A stretch of 64,000 nt of DNA, from contig KV424016.1 in NCBI GenBank assembly GCA_001632435.1, positions 55,577-119,576 of the forward strand. Direction: 5' to 3'. Both the position numbers and the translations under genes were made by a program. The stretch is from Calocera cornea HHB12733. Taxonomy: Eukaryota; Basidiomycota; Dacrymycetes; Dacrymycetales; Dacrymycetaceae. How positions within the stretch are numbered: the first letter of the stretch is position 1; every line of letters starts with the position of its first letter. The notes under the pieces were generated by a model. The model did not search any database, was not told where the DNA came from, and saw only the letters and a list, made by a program, of their open reading frames with translations. This document shows positions 34,356-45,998 of this stretch, piece after piece.

Positions 34356-35255
34356 TCACCACGGCATCACACCACCGTCCCAGGTCAGGAACTTAGGGCC
34401 ATCCTCGCGGCGCGTAGCAGCCTCCACTACCTTCACAATCCCCTTCGCGCTTTCCTCAGGGGTGATCTTGGGTACGGCCGCGAACAAGGGCTCGATCTTG
34501 GCTGCGGCAATGGCCATGTCTGTGTTAACGACGCCGGGATGGATCGGGAACGCAACTGGGCACAAGCTGGTCAGTACCGCGTTTAGAAGTGCTATGCCAG
34601 AACATCACGTACTCAGGCGAGGATTCTCGAAGTAAAGCTTGGCTGTGATCCAGTTGGCAGCTGCCTTGCTGACGCCGTATGCGATTGCCGGCCACGGGAT
34701 CGATGGACCATACGGGATACCCCCAAGTTCAGACGTGATTGTGAAAAACTTAGGGTGATCCGTGCTGGCTTTAAGCAACGGCCACGTCGATTGGAAAAGG
34801 ACTAAAGGACCAAGGGCATTGACCTGAAAAGAGCATTTAGCTATCACAAGTGGTGCATTGACTTGAGCTCGCACCTCAAAGTGCTTACGCATGCCCTCAA
34901 TCGGGACTTCGGCAGCCGGCACGTAGTTGTCACTGTGACCCGCGTTTGCGATAACAACATCCAGTCGTCCAGCGGTTTCTTTAATCTTTGCGACAGCGGC
35001 TTCGTTGTCACTCTCATCCGCGGATGTAAGCTTCACAAGGTAGACTTTGCCAGGATGCTGGTTTTCCAGCAGCTGCAGAGCCTCGGCCGCTGCTGGATTG
35101 CGAGCCCCTGCGAAGACGATCGCATTCTCGCATGAGGACAGCTGGGCGACGAGAGCAAGGCCTGCAGCGCTGTCAGCCACGGATGGAAATTGGGACTTCA
35201 AGTGCGTACCAATGCCACGTCCCGCTCCTGATATAAGATACACTACGGGTGCCAT
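34356..35255 (-). CDS. SDR-14, short-chain dehydrogenase/reductase
   Basis: Four exons, open throughout. It starts MAPVVYLISGAGRGIG, with Asn of GANRGIG changed to Gly. Motifs: IVFAGARNPAAAEAL, LDVVIANAGHSDNYVP, ITSELGGIPYG (one Ser kept), YGVSKAAANWITAKLYF, IHPGVVNTDM, end WDGGVMPW. It belongs with SDR-15, -17 and -18 by the NAGxSxxxxP and KLYFExP patterns. Confidence 0.9.
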
Positions 35256-36053
35256 TGTTGAATACGAGGAAACTTATACCATGATGCGGATATGACTTGT
35301 CAATTTATAGCTTGCAGCTGCTTGTGCGGGTCAAACGTTGGAGCGGTCATGCGTATCACTTAACCGCCCGAGAACCTCGGCCAAACTACTTCTGCAGTGC
35401 GGGAATGCCGATGAGCACGGATTTGAGCAACATCGCAGCTCTGTAACATCAGGAACTGGACTAGCGGCAACCAGTTCGGGCACTTCTGGAAGTCCGGTAG
35501 ATAAGGCTCTGATCCCGAGCGACCGCGTCAACGCGTCATACATTGCCCTGCTCCTCATTTACGTAACGCGACCATATGGAAGACAGCGCATTCGGCTGCA
35601 TTAAGCTCACGGTGGTTTACTCCGGCTCTCACACTTTTCATCACAGGTCGACTCGGCCTTCAGAGATTCAGGATGAACTTCGCAAATCACGCAACCGTAT
35701 CACGCTGCCATACCAGCCAAGTTCCCTGCCGGGATACTTGACCGCGAGTGTCATGGTGTGCGGTCGGGGACAGATCACGTGACCGATCACCGCCTACTGA
35801 ATACTGAGAGCCTGCTCCCTTGCTCCGACTGGACGGCTCCTTACCTGCGAGCGAACTGGAAGTACAGGGAAACAGCAGGGAGACCGTAGAGTGGACACGA
35901 CCTACTGAAGCACGTTGTATATGGAGGCGCGATTTGTCACTGTCAGGTTACAACATGTTGTACGTTCCACCTTGATATCTCTGATCGGGGCATACACGAT
36001 TTGTTATTTGCGGAAACACAACGACGGAAGACACAACGATGGAAAGACACAAC
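35256..36053. other. Intergenic region between SDR-14 and PhyH copy 2
   Basis: 798 bp. The left end should hold the SDR-14 promoter; the right end holds the PhyH 3' UTR. No gene was recognised. Confidence 0.4.
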
Positions 36054-37491
36054 TCAACCCACGACACCGTGATTGGGCCCTTCAGGCAGATCTAACCCAA
36101 AGTTGCGCTTGAACATCTGCATATCTGGCCCTTCCGGATCCAACCAAATCGAGTAGATGCTGTCTTTCCCTTTACCTGATGCTTCTGCAGCCGCCTGCAG
36201 TCGACGGATCTCGTCTGGAACTCCAGTCGTGCGGAGAGGCAAGTTGCGCGGGTAGTAACTGATGCGCGGAACAGATGGGTCGCGGTATTCGCTTTCGGGG
36301 ATGCGGTCCCTGCCCAAGCGGTCCAGGATGACGCGCTCGATGAGGGAGTAGTCAGACGGATCGTCTCGGTCAAGGTTGAAGGGTTCCTTCAGCGTGACAT
36401 GCGGGTTGGTGATGATCTGGAGCAGGTTGGTGAGTCCGGTGACTGATTGCTCGGGGAAGATTTGAATGCTTACGCGAGGGGTACGCAGATGGTTGGGGCC
36501 ATTCGTGTGCGGCTATTCAGGGAACCTTAGAAACGCGGTCGGCGACTGCGCACAACACACATACGATATAGGGGTGCAAGATGAAGGTGTCGCCCGCCTT
36601 CCCTGACACCTGGCTGAATACCTTGCAGTTCTTGACGTGCGCCGCGGACAGATTGGTGAAGGGCGAGTCAAGACCCTGCTTGTGTTTATAGAAGCACTCT
36701 TCAATTCCGGCGATGCTACATATCAGAGTGATCAACAAGGGTATAAACGCCGGTCCAGGAGCCAGGACTTACCCGTCCTCACACAGGAAGGTCCCACCAC
36801 CGCGGGGTGGAACGTCGGTGAAGAGATGGATGACGACAAGGGCGTTGTTGCTCGAGTCGAGGAATTGGCGGTACCAGTCATTATCGGTGTGCCTGATTCC
36901 ATCCGATGTCAGTCTCAATTAGGTCGTATGCATGCTGGGGGAACACCTACCAACCAGGTCTATCCTTGGGGTCGCAGTCATGCTACGAACAAGAACTGAA
37001 TTGACCGCTTTATCTAGGAAGATGGTTGACGCACCGTCTCCCAGTAGTCGGAGCCGTTGTTGATAATGAAATGGTCACCATGCCTCATGTTTCTGATTGG
37101 ATCGACCCGATCTTCCCCACCGCACAGTTCCATGCATGCCTTGTACGCATCCGGGGCGAATTCCTGGAAGGGAACCTAGAAGGAAGCCAGGGGATTAGCA
37201 CGCATGACATCTCAGCTGGCGAAGTATCCCACCTCCTCGTGACGAACGAACTTCACATATTCACCCTCCCAGCCCCTGGGGCCTGCGTCCTTGTCCCAAC
37301 CCAGGCGGATCCACTAGAAGAGTGCAGGTCAAGGAGTTGCTCATTTGTGGAGACAAAACTGTGTTACTTACCAAACGATTCAACCACGCGTCAATGTACT
37401 TCTTGTTGATGGCATTGGGGATCTTAATCCACCCATGCTTGAAGAAGTGTTCTTGCTGCTCAGCAGAGAGGAACTCGTACTTGACAGGCAT
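36054..37491 (-). CDS. Phytanoyl-CoA dioxygenase (PhyH) family protein, copy 2
   Basis: Eight exons (37491-37372, 37313-37233, 37175-37035, 36982-36951, 36892-36773, 36715-36565, 36512-36474, 36416-36054) sum to 1047 nt, 348 residues. Starts MPVKYEFLSAEQQEHFFKHG, then GWIKIPNAI. Iron-binding HxD in GWHTDNDWYRQFL, then VIHLFTDVPPRGGGTFLCEDG, GKAGDTFILHPYI and NPHVTLKEPFNLDRDDPSDYS. It aligns with copy 1 along its whole length. It sits inside the SDR array between SDR-14 and SDR-15, so a shared pathway is possible; the substrate is unknown. Confidence 0.9.
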
Positions 37492-38229
37492 GGCGGGGAT
37501 AGTGGTCGTTCACCTGAGTCGTGCAGTCCCCGGTATTTGAAAGCTCAGCCCTCCACCCCGAACTTAAATATTACGCGATGCAAGATGGCCCGACCTCCGA
37601 AATCCTCTTTTCGGTGAACATCACAAGAAGGCGAGTGTTGCAATGATTTGGGAAAGTGGGAAAGTGGCAAGGCGTCGTCGGGCCGAGAGCGCATCCGATG
37701 ATATCGGGAGCCCCGACATGCCCTCTGAATGGTCCAGTCTCCAATCTCCACTGGTCCAGAACCCGATACGATAGGCCAAAGCGACGATTGTTGGGAGGCG
37801 GGCGGCGGGCGGCGGGCAGAGCCGAAGTCCACAGAAGTGGAGAAGGTGCCGATGTATCTCCACCGAGCCACTCTGGCGGGGTCAGATGATCGTCTTCAGA
37901 CCGAGCGGCCCGATATCTAATAGCATCCGCTGGGTGCCGACTCCGGTGATATGCTAATTCGTCAGTTTATAATAAGTCCGTGGTGCATGCGGGCACCTGT
38001 CAACAGTACCGCACCTTGACGGGCTTTGTTCTATTTTCGAACCTGCTAGCCCAAAGCAAAATGTGAGGTAATGTCTCCGATGACACCTCGTCGGATGCAT
38101 GCTCCGCTAGCTGCCTGCGCCTAAGCCCGGAGCCGACAGCTACAGCGGCTCGGAGTACTAGTAGTTAGGGGCAGGTGCAGCGAGCAATGCAGTTCATTCA
38201 TTCCCTCACGATTGACGCTTCGTCTGCGG
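37492..38229. other. Intergenic region between PhyH copy 2 and SDR-15
   Basis: 738 bp, containing the PhyH promoter on its left side. A GGGCGGC direct repeat lies at about 37796-37820. No gene was recognised. Confidence 0.4.
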
Positions 38230-39126
38230 TCACCACGGCAGTATTACCCCATCCCATCTCGTGAGCTTTGGTCCGTCCTCGTCCAGCTCCGCATTGTCCA
38301 CCACATTCAAGATCCCGTGCGCGCTCACCTCCGGAGTGATTGTCGGGGGGCTCAAGACGCCCGGGTTGATCTTCCTCGCAGATGCGTGCATGTCGGTATC
38401 GACCACTCCGGGCTGGATGGGGATCGTAACTGCCGCGTGTCCATTAGCATATATTGTCGACAGGGTGGAGAGAGCAGGCACTGAGACCAGGATGCTAAAA
38501 ATACAGCTTGCACGTCAGCCAGTTGACAGCGCACTTGCTCGTCCCGTACGCCGTGACCGGCACCGGCCGGCGCGGTGCCAGCGTGATACTCCCAAGCTGG
38601 GAGGAGATGACGATGAACTTGGGCTTGTCTGTGCTGGCCTTGAGCAGCGGGTAGGTGGCTTGGAACAGCACCAGGGGCCCGAGGACGTTGACCTGCGCAC
38701 CAAGATTAGCATACATCCAGCGAGCAGGAATTTATCGAGCGCACCTCAAAGTGGTCCCTCATAGCCTTCAGTGGCACATCCAAGCTCCTGTCAAAGGTGT
38801 CGCTCAAGCCCGCGTTAGCGATCACCACATCCAGCCTGCCCGCTATCTCCTTGATGCTCGCGACTGCAGCATCGTTGTCCGCCTTGTCTGCTGAGGTTAG
38901 CTGGACGATGTGCACTTTGTTAGGATGCTGCGCGCTGAGGGCGTGTAGATCTGTCAAGTTGGAGGAGCTCCGCGTGCCGGCGAAGACGATGGTGTTAGCC
39001 CGGGCAGCCAGCTGGGTGACAATCCCTAGTCCTGAAGGGCTATCAGCGCAGGGAACAGTATGTGATGAGAGGGAGACATACCGACGCCGCGAGCCGCACC
39101 TGAGACCAGCCACACAATGGGTGCCA
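38230..39126 (-). pseudogene. SDR-15, SDR gene broken by a single nonsense codon
   Basis: All four exons and motifs are present: MAPIVWLVSGAARGVG, IVFAGTRSSSN, LDVVIANAGLSDTF, VISSQLGSITLAP, YGTSKCAVNWLTCKLYF, IQPGVVDTDM, end WDGVILPW. After KLYF the codon is TAG where the closest sisters have GAG (Glu of EHPGLS or ENPRLS). One G-to-T change truncates the protein at about residue 180, after the active site but before the C-terminal 65 residues. Everything else is open, so the loss looks recent, or a sequencing error is possible. Confidence 0.85.
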
Positions 39127-39547
39127 TAGCGAGTTAGCCTGTGCTTGGAAGGGGCAGTACGGAAGGTTGGTGTCTGTATCGGTCACGATATGCGCATCCT
39201 CAAGGTCGCCTTATATATGCAGAGAATGGCTGAAGGTTCCATAGTGAACCGAGTTACCGGGTTGGAGTGCTGGATGTATGTGCCTCAAAGCCAGGTTGTC
39301 AGACAGCACGCGTTACATTGTGGGGTGCAGAGAGTGGACCAGGAGCTGAGGTTCGACCGAGCTGGTGGCGTCCGTTCCTGCGAGCGGTCCATGGAGGATC
39401 ACGTGATGACACAGTGCCCAAACGGCGTGGATCAGCACATGGGACGCTCACTCCATGCGGGCTCATATATACGATAAAGCAGCCACTACTCCTTCAAGTG
39501 AATTATGAACCTGCCCGAGTTGTTATTTGCCTTTCCCGTCCTCCCGC

Positions 39548-40463
39548 TCACCAAGGGAAGCTCCCCCCATCGTAGCTCCTGAGCGCGCTCGCCTCCTCCC
39601 CACGCTCCGCTTCGTCGACGACCTTAAGCACCCCCTGCGCGCTCCGCTCGATGCTGATGAGCGGGTAGTCCGCCAGGAACGGCTCCTGCTTGACCGCTAC
39701 TGCGGCGCCGTCCGTGGCTACGGCTCCGGGGTGGATGGGGACGACCACTACCCAACAATCAGCATCAGCATTACGTACTCCAGCACGCAAGGCGAGGGAG
39801 CGGGACGCACCGAATGGCGGATGATCATAGTGCAGCTTGCTGGCAACCCAGTTGACAGCGGCCTTGCTCGCCCCGTACGGCAGCTGGTTCGTAGGCACGC
39901 GCGTGCCGAAGCTGTTGCTCCCCATGAAGGAGGAGATGATGATGTACTTTGGGTGTGGGGTGCTAGCGGAGAGGAGGGAGAAGGAGGACTGGAAAAGTAC
40001 GAGGGGGCCGATGGTGTTTACCTGCGATGAACGGCGCATCAGTACAATGCGGGCCGAGGCGAGAAGGGATAAACGACGCACCTCATAATGCTCCCGCATG
40101 CTCTCCGGCGTCACCTCCAAGCTCTTCACAACGAGCTGCCAATCCCCGCACTATGGATCACCACATCCAGCCTGCCCGCGACGTCCTTCACGTGGGCAAC
40201 GGCAGCGTCATTCCCCGCTTTATCGGCTGCGGTGAGCTGGATGATGTGGAGATTGGTGGGTTGCTGGACGGCGAGGGACTGCAGGAGCGGGGAGGTGCCA
40301 GGGGAACGGCAGCCCGCGAATACGATGGTGTTGTCCCGCTCGGCCAGTTTAGTTACTAGCCCGAGACCTGAGTGCTTTCAGCGACTCCGTCACGAAGGAG
40401 AGGAAAGGTGAGCGCACCTATTCCGCGACTGCTGCCGGAGACGAGGTACACAGTCGGGGCCAT
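39548..40463 (-). pseudogene. SDR-16, frameshifted SDR pseudogene
   Basis: Starts MAPTVYLVSGSSRGIG. The Asn motif reads VIHSAG instead of VIANAG. Just after it one base is lost (near 40130) so GIGSSL runs into TGA; the next frame continues KSLEVTPESMREHYE. Exon 3 is good: VNTIGPLVLFQSSF, ISSFMGSNSFG, YGASKAAVNWVASKLHY. The last exon has IHPGAVATDG and end YDGGSFPW. Confidence 0.85.
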
Positions 40464-40887
40464 GGTTTAGTTCAGTTTGGATCGAGACGTGCTGCTCGAC
40501 CAAAGCCGCGATCAGGTGAGCATTATGAGACCGCGATTCCAAGCCGAGCAAGTCATCGGAACCCTTGGGCGCTGTGATGCAGCATGAGGATGGGAAGGGC
40601 TTGGCCCGGATGGTAACTGTTTCATGAATGGCGTACTAAAAGGGAGGGGCAGGGACGCGGTCGTCCGTCCGTCCAGGCGCCAAGCATTTGGTCCTTTTTG
40701 TCCGACACGTGACGTCGTCGACCTATTTTCGCCCCTTCCTGATTCACAAGTAGCGGGAAAGCCTCATGGAGTGGGATTCATCTACATCTCTACTTGCGGA
40801 ATACCAGCAACATAATCTGAAAAGGCGCTGAATCTTGCCCTATCGCGGACTAGCAGTGTCTATGCCTGCACTCACACACGCAGCCGT

Positions 40888-41788
40888 TCACCAAGGGATC
40901 ACGGACCCATCCCAAGCCATCAACTTCGGCCCGGCCTCATCCCGCTTCGCAGCATCGACAACCTTCAAAATCCCTGTGGCGCTCTCGTCTGTCTGGATCA
41001 TCGGGAAGTCCATCCCTTCTGGCAGTGCTGCCCTCCCTGCCGCGGCCATGTCTGTGGCGACAGCGCCTGGGTGGAGCGGGAATGATACTAAAGACGGACG
41101 TATCAGTATGCATGCAATTGCGAGGCCTGCAGGGGAAAGCGGCTCACTCAAGCTGGGGTACTCAAACCAGAGCTTAGCCGCGAGCCAGTCAACGGCCGCC
41201 TTTGTAGTCCCGTACGGAAGCACAGGTATGGGGAAGGTCGTGCCGACCTCGATGCTGCCGAGCGCACTGGATATGACGACAAACTTGGGGCTAGAGCCAG
41301 CCTTCAGCAAGGGCCACGTCGCTTGGAAGAGGACGAGCGGGCCGAGGACGTTGACCTAGATATCTCAGTGCCATGTTACGAAATACTGATGTAGCAGCAT
41401 ACCTCGAAATGCTCCCGCATGGAGTCCAGCGTCACTTGATCAGAGGGGACGAACGAGTTGCTCAAGCCAGCATTGGCGATCACAACATCAAGCCGTCCCG
41501 CAATCTTCTTGACTTGAGCCACCGCCGCCTTGTTGTCGGCCTCATGCGGGGACGTTAGCTTGATGAGGTGCACCTTTCCGGAGTACTTGGATTCCAACAC
41601 TTGGAGGTCCTTTGCTGAGGAGGGATTGCGCGCGCCGGCAAAGACGATCGTGTTCTCACGAGCCGCGAGTTGCGTGACGAGGGCAAGACCTGTGTATCAT
41701 GAGTTTTGGCGACCAACATGTGACACGGCAGCGTACCGATACCGCGATTGGCGCCGGAAATGAGATAGACGGTAGAAGTTGAGGACAT
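40888..41788 (-). CDS. SDR-17, short-chain dehydrogenase/reductase
   Basis: Four exons, open. MSSTSTVYLISGANRGIG, then LALVTQLAARENTIVFAGARNPSSAK, LDVVIANAGLSNSFVP, VISSALGSIEVG, YGTTKAAVDWLAAKLWF, LHPGAVATDM, end WDGSVIPW. The active site is Y-G-T-T-K, keeping the YxxxK pair. TATAAA lies about 72 bp upstream (41860-41865, minus). Confidence 0.92.
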
Positions 41789-42772
41789 AGTTGGGGGAGT
41801 ATAGCTGCTCAGGGATGTGAACGAGTTGTGCATTCAATCCTACCGACATCCAGCTAGTCTTTATAAAACATTGCGTGAAGCAGGAGGACGCGCTCGTCCG
41901 ATACTAGTCCATTCTGGCTCTGTCAGCATGGATAGCAAGTGAAGGTCATCCGATTGGTAAGAGGAAGTCGACCTGCGGAACGCCTATCTGAGAGCAGCGG
42001 AAGGACCAGCTGTGTAGTTCGAGGTATCGTCATGTCGGACCTTCGACTTATTTGTAAGCGTGGAGCCCATGCCGAAGTAGACGCTGTTCCTTGCCACAGA
42101 CGGGCGAAGAATAACTCGAGATCGGATGCTTGCGTAAGCTACATGGACCATCCCGGAAGCGGCGTTTCGTCCGGAGGTATTTATTCCGCGGCTTCCGCCG
42201 GGTATATGCCGTCTCAGCTATTCGAGTCAGTCCCAGCCTCGTTTGGTACAACGTGAATGGGCAGGTACTGATCCATCAGAGTGGCCATCGGGCGAGCCAC
42301 ATGAGACCGCTATGCCGAGGCAACAGAGTCATCGGGAGCCCTCGTCGCGTTCCCAACAGTAGAACACTTGGGTATAGCCGGACGACTCGCTCATCCGATG
42401 ATAGTCCATCGTGGCTCTGACGCCTGAGGGGCATGGGTATTTGGCTAATCTAGCATGCCGTTATCCGCAGTGCCGACAGATATATGGGTCGTTCCTTGGA
42501 GAGATAGGGTACTGTAATTTGCTTGCTAAGGTGCGTGAAGTTATGGACTGCCAAGTCTGGCTAATCAGTGAAGGGAATGGACAGCGGAGTACTCCGACGG
42601 ATAATGTCGGGCTGAGAGGCGGTCGAGTGGCTTGCAATAAACTCAACGCGGATTGCGTCCGCGTTTCGTCCGAGTCACGTGAACTTCATCTCGATCGATC
42701 GACGGTCTTCATGACAAATGTGATTACGAAGCCGGCTACAGCGAGTTTCCAACGCCTGCCCATGGCAGCAGT
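41789..42772. other. Intergenic region with a short repeated block
   Basis: 984 bp without a recognised gene. A block of about 30 bp around 41892-41920 (TCCGATACTAGTCCATTCTG) recurs with changes around 42393-42420 (TCCGATGATAGTCCATCGTG), both on the plus strand. The SDR-17 TATA box lies at the left end. Confidence 0.45.
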
Positions 42773-43672
42773 TCACCAAGGTAGAGTCGTACCGTCGTAG
42801 TTCATCAACTTCGGTCCTTCTTCCTCCCGCTTGGCAGCATCCACGATCTTCAGAACTCCTGTGGCGCTCTCTTCAGTCGTGATCATCGGGTAGTTGTCAA
42901 GGTCCGGCAGCAGCTCAACGGCGAACTGGGTCATGTCCGTCTTGACAGCACCTGGGTGCAGAGGAACGGAGACTAAAGGATGAGTGTCAGCATTGCTCCC
43001 CTGAGAGGAACCGATTGACGCACTCAGACCGGGATACTCGTAGTGAAGCTTGACGGTGAGCCAGTTGACAGCTGCCTTGGTCGTCCCATAGGGCAAGTTC
43101 GGAATGGGAAATGTCGTCCCGATCTGAATGCTTCCCACAGCCGTGGATATCACAATGAATTTGGGGCTATCGCTGCTGGATTTGAGGAGCGGATACGAAG
43201 CTTGGAACAGAACCAGGGGCCCAAGCACGTTGATCTGAAGTCCGATGAAAAGAGGATCAAACTAATTGGGAGAACTGTTCACCTCAAAGTTCTCACGCAT
43301 GGCATTCAAGCCGACCTCCACCGAAGGCACGTAAGAGTTGCTGATCCCAGCATTGGCAATGACAACATCGAGCCTTCCAGCAGTTTCCTTGACCTTAGCA
43401 ACAGCAGCCTTGTTGTCAACTTCGTTTGGCGAGGTCAGCTTGACTATGTGCACTTTCCCACGGTACTTGGATTCCAGGGCTTGCAGGCCCTTCGCTGCTG
43501 AAGGATCACGGGCACCGGCAAAGACAATGGTGTTCTCCCGTGTGGCCAGCTGAGTGACGATTGCGAGGCCTGCCTGTTCTTCAGAAAGCATCATCGGGAT
43601 ACCGAGACAAATTGACTTACCAATGCCGCGTGTGGCCCCCGAGATGAGGTAGACTGTCGGCGTGGTCGTCAT
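42773..43672 (-). CDS. SDR-18, short-chain dehydrogenase/reductase
   Basis: Four exons, open. MTTTPTVYLISGATRGIG, IVFAGARDPSAAKGLQAL, LDVVIANAGISNSYVP, VISTAVGSIQIG, YGTTKAAVNWLTVKLHY, LHPGAVKTDM, end YDGTTLPW. It is the closest sister of SDR-17 (shared LESKY, KLTSP, TTFPIP and YGTTK). TATAAAA lies at 43743-43749 (minus), about 72 bp upstream. Confidence 0.92.
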
Positions 43673-44546
43673 TGTGAGATGGGGTCGTGGAGTCGGTAGC
43701 AGGCAGGTTTTACTTTCTCTCGTCTGCTGCTCCCTTGAGCTTGCTTTTATACCAGCTCATGCTCGAGAAACTGGTGGTAGGTACAATAGGCGAGACAGCG
43801 CATTCCGGCCGGACGAGGACGCGTCCTTTCGTGCCGCCGAGGCCATTACCTCAGCTCGGATAGCAGCCCATGTCCCGTTCACAGGTGGCAGATTGCCGAC
43901 GGATCTTCCGACAGACAACGACCCTAGACCGTAGATGCCGATTACACATCCTGCTTCGAGAGAGGATACGACCGGCCATATCCACGCTACACAGTTGGGG
44001 TCCTGTGTCACCCTCGGGCCGCTCATTCTAGCGTATTCTTCCCAAGGATAGCCAATTCATCGCGGTATCTGGATGCAGGGCGCAAAACCCATCTCGGATC
44101 GCAATGGAAATACCTTCGTGGATGGCCATGGGCTCGAACACCTCCTTGTCCCGGGTAGAGACCGTACCCGTACCGTCGTGGGCGCGAAGAAGTATGCGTT
44201 TGAGCGTCGACATCGCCACGCAGTAGGGACTGGACCGGCAGGCGAGTGGGATATGTCCACAGATTTCTATGGGAGCGAGTGCATCAGCAGGAAAGAATCG
44301 AGGGAAGATTATGCAACACTCCCTCCGCCGATGTCCGAGTTTCGTCCTTGACCCTGACGTCACGTGTCTCACACCGCAGCTGGCAAGACCTGCGTCCGGG
44401 GTTGACTTGGGGCCCATGGAACAGTTCATTCGGCATTCGGCATTCGGTAAGGCGCGTGCGTTTGTAGGGTGGGTTGCAAATACCGTGCCGGCGGGCAAGA
44501 TGTATGCGTCCATCATGGCCCCTGCGACGCGATGACCAAGTGCGCC
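43673..44546. other. Intergenic region between SDR-18 and SDR-19
   Basis: 874 bp. Apart from the SDR-18 promoter at the left end, no gene or repeat was recognised. Confidence 0.4.
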
Positions 44547-45425
44547 CTACCACTCCCAAACGGCCCCATCGTAGTTCATCATCTTCGGCCCTCCCTCCTC
44601 TCTCGTCGCCTCCTCAATCCTCTTCAAGCAACCCCTCACACTCTCCTCAACGCTCACGAGCTGCACGGCCCGCATCGCGCCCTCTTCTTGCCTCGCAAAC
44701 CTAGCCATGTCCGTATCGACCGCTCCCGGGCTCAGGACGACACAGGTCAGCGCCGGGTGCTCGTACTGCAGTTTCCGGAGGAGGTAGTTGGCAGCGGACT
44801 TGGAGAGGCCGTATGCGAGCATGGGCACGGGTAGGGGAGCGCCGGAGGTGATGGAGCCTGCGCCTGAGGAGATGAGGGCGAACTTTGGGTTGGGGCTTCG
44901 TTGCAGGAGCGGCCAGGCGGCTTGAAAGAAAATTAGCGGTCCAAGGGTGTTCACCTGTTATTAGATCGTTAAAGTCGTGCTCTTCGGCTTAGTGGGGAGA
45001 CGACGCACCCGGATATGCTCCATCACAACCGCCTCCGGCGTTTCGACCGCAGGGCCAAAGTACGCGCAGATCCCCGCATTGGCAATCATTACGTCCAGCC
45101 GCCCCGCAATATGTTCGATAGAGGAGATGGCAGCAACGTTGTTCGCACGGTTAGCGGAGACGAGGGGTAGGATGTGCACGTTGGTGTGTTTCGCGGTTAG
45201 GGCGAGGAGGGCGTGTGCGTTGCCGGGGTTGCGGGCCCCTGCGAAGACGATTGTCTTGGGCTCGGACGCGAGTTGGGTGACTAGGCCCAGTCCTTGAAGA
45301 AAGGTGTCAGGAATACAGACGCAGAGCATCAGCAATAGGAGCGCACCGATTCCACGGGTTGCGCCCGATACGAGGTAGACGGTCGGCACCGTCGTCGCCG
45401 TTGGAATGGTTGTCTGATCTGCCAT
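44547..45425 (-). CDS. SDR-19, short-chain dehydrogenase/reductase, right end of the array
   Basis: Three exons, open. The N terminus is longer (MADQTTIPTATTVPTVYLVSGATRGIG). Motifs: TIVFAGARNPGNAHALLAL, LDVMIANAGICAYFG, ISSGAGSITSG, YGLSKSAANYLLRK, LSPGAVDTDMARFA, end YDGAVWEW. The third family intron is absent (HPALTCVVLSPGAV is continuous). The last unit of the array. Confidence 0.91.
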
Positions 45426-45998
45426 GCGCGTTCAAGGTCCTCTTTCCTCTCTAATGCCGCCATTGCTCGCATCCAAGTGAGCCATTTATGCTTCTACTGT
45501 GGATTTCAAGCTATCGTAGGAACGAGACGGATGGTCTGCTAGTGTGACGTGTATGCATCGATGTCGACGCCAAGGGTTGGAACTCGACGGACGCCGAGCG
45601 TGCCCACATCCGAGGGCCATAGATAGCTAGTCATCGTCCAAAGTGTTCGGTCAGATCGCATCGGACGTTGAGTAGGATTTGTGTTCCACCAAGACACGTC
45701 GATAGCGTCTACCGTGCGGAGTCCGGACTGCAGCGAAAGCATCAGAATTGTGCAGCAGTGGATTTTTCCGGACGCGGTGGGAATTATCTGGCCAAAGTGG
45801 ACGCGTCGCGCCGATAGGATCTCTATGCGGCCCGTGACGCGGGGGCAACGTCATGTCCCCATCTCTCATCCCCTTTGGGCGCTCGTCCCCAGCCATGGAG
45901 GGCCGGGGTGCACGCCTGGACTGGCGACAACTTGTACTGCTACGGTCACTGTATTCACTTTACAATATCCAATATAGATCCCATACCCTCGCTACAAG
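45426..45998. other. Divergent intergenic region between SDR-19 and the glycosyltransferase
   Basis: 573 bp between head-to-head starts; it should hold both promoters. A TACAATATCCAATATAGATC stretch precedes the plus-strand start by about 20-40 bp. No gene was recognised. Confidence 0.45.

Noticed and set aside
13749..45425. Array read as a complete polyketide cluster because the SDRs resemble Nor-1
   Set aside because: No PKS, NRPS, terpene synthase or pathway regulator gene is visible in the window; the SDR family occurs widely outside such clusters.
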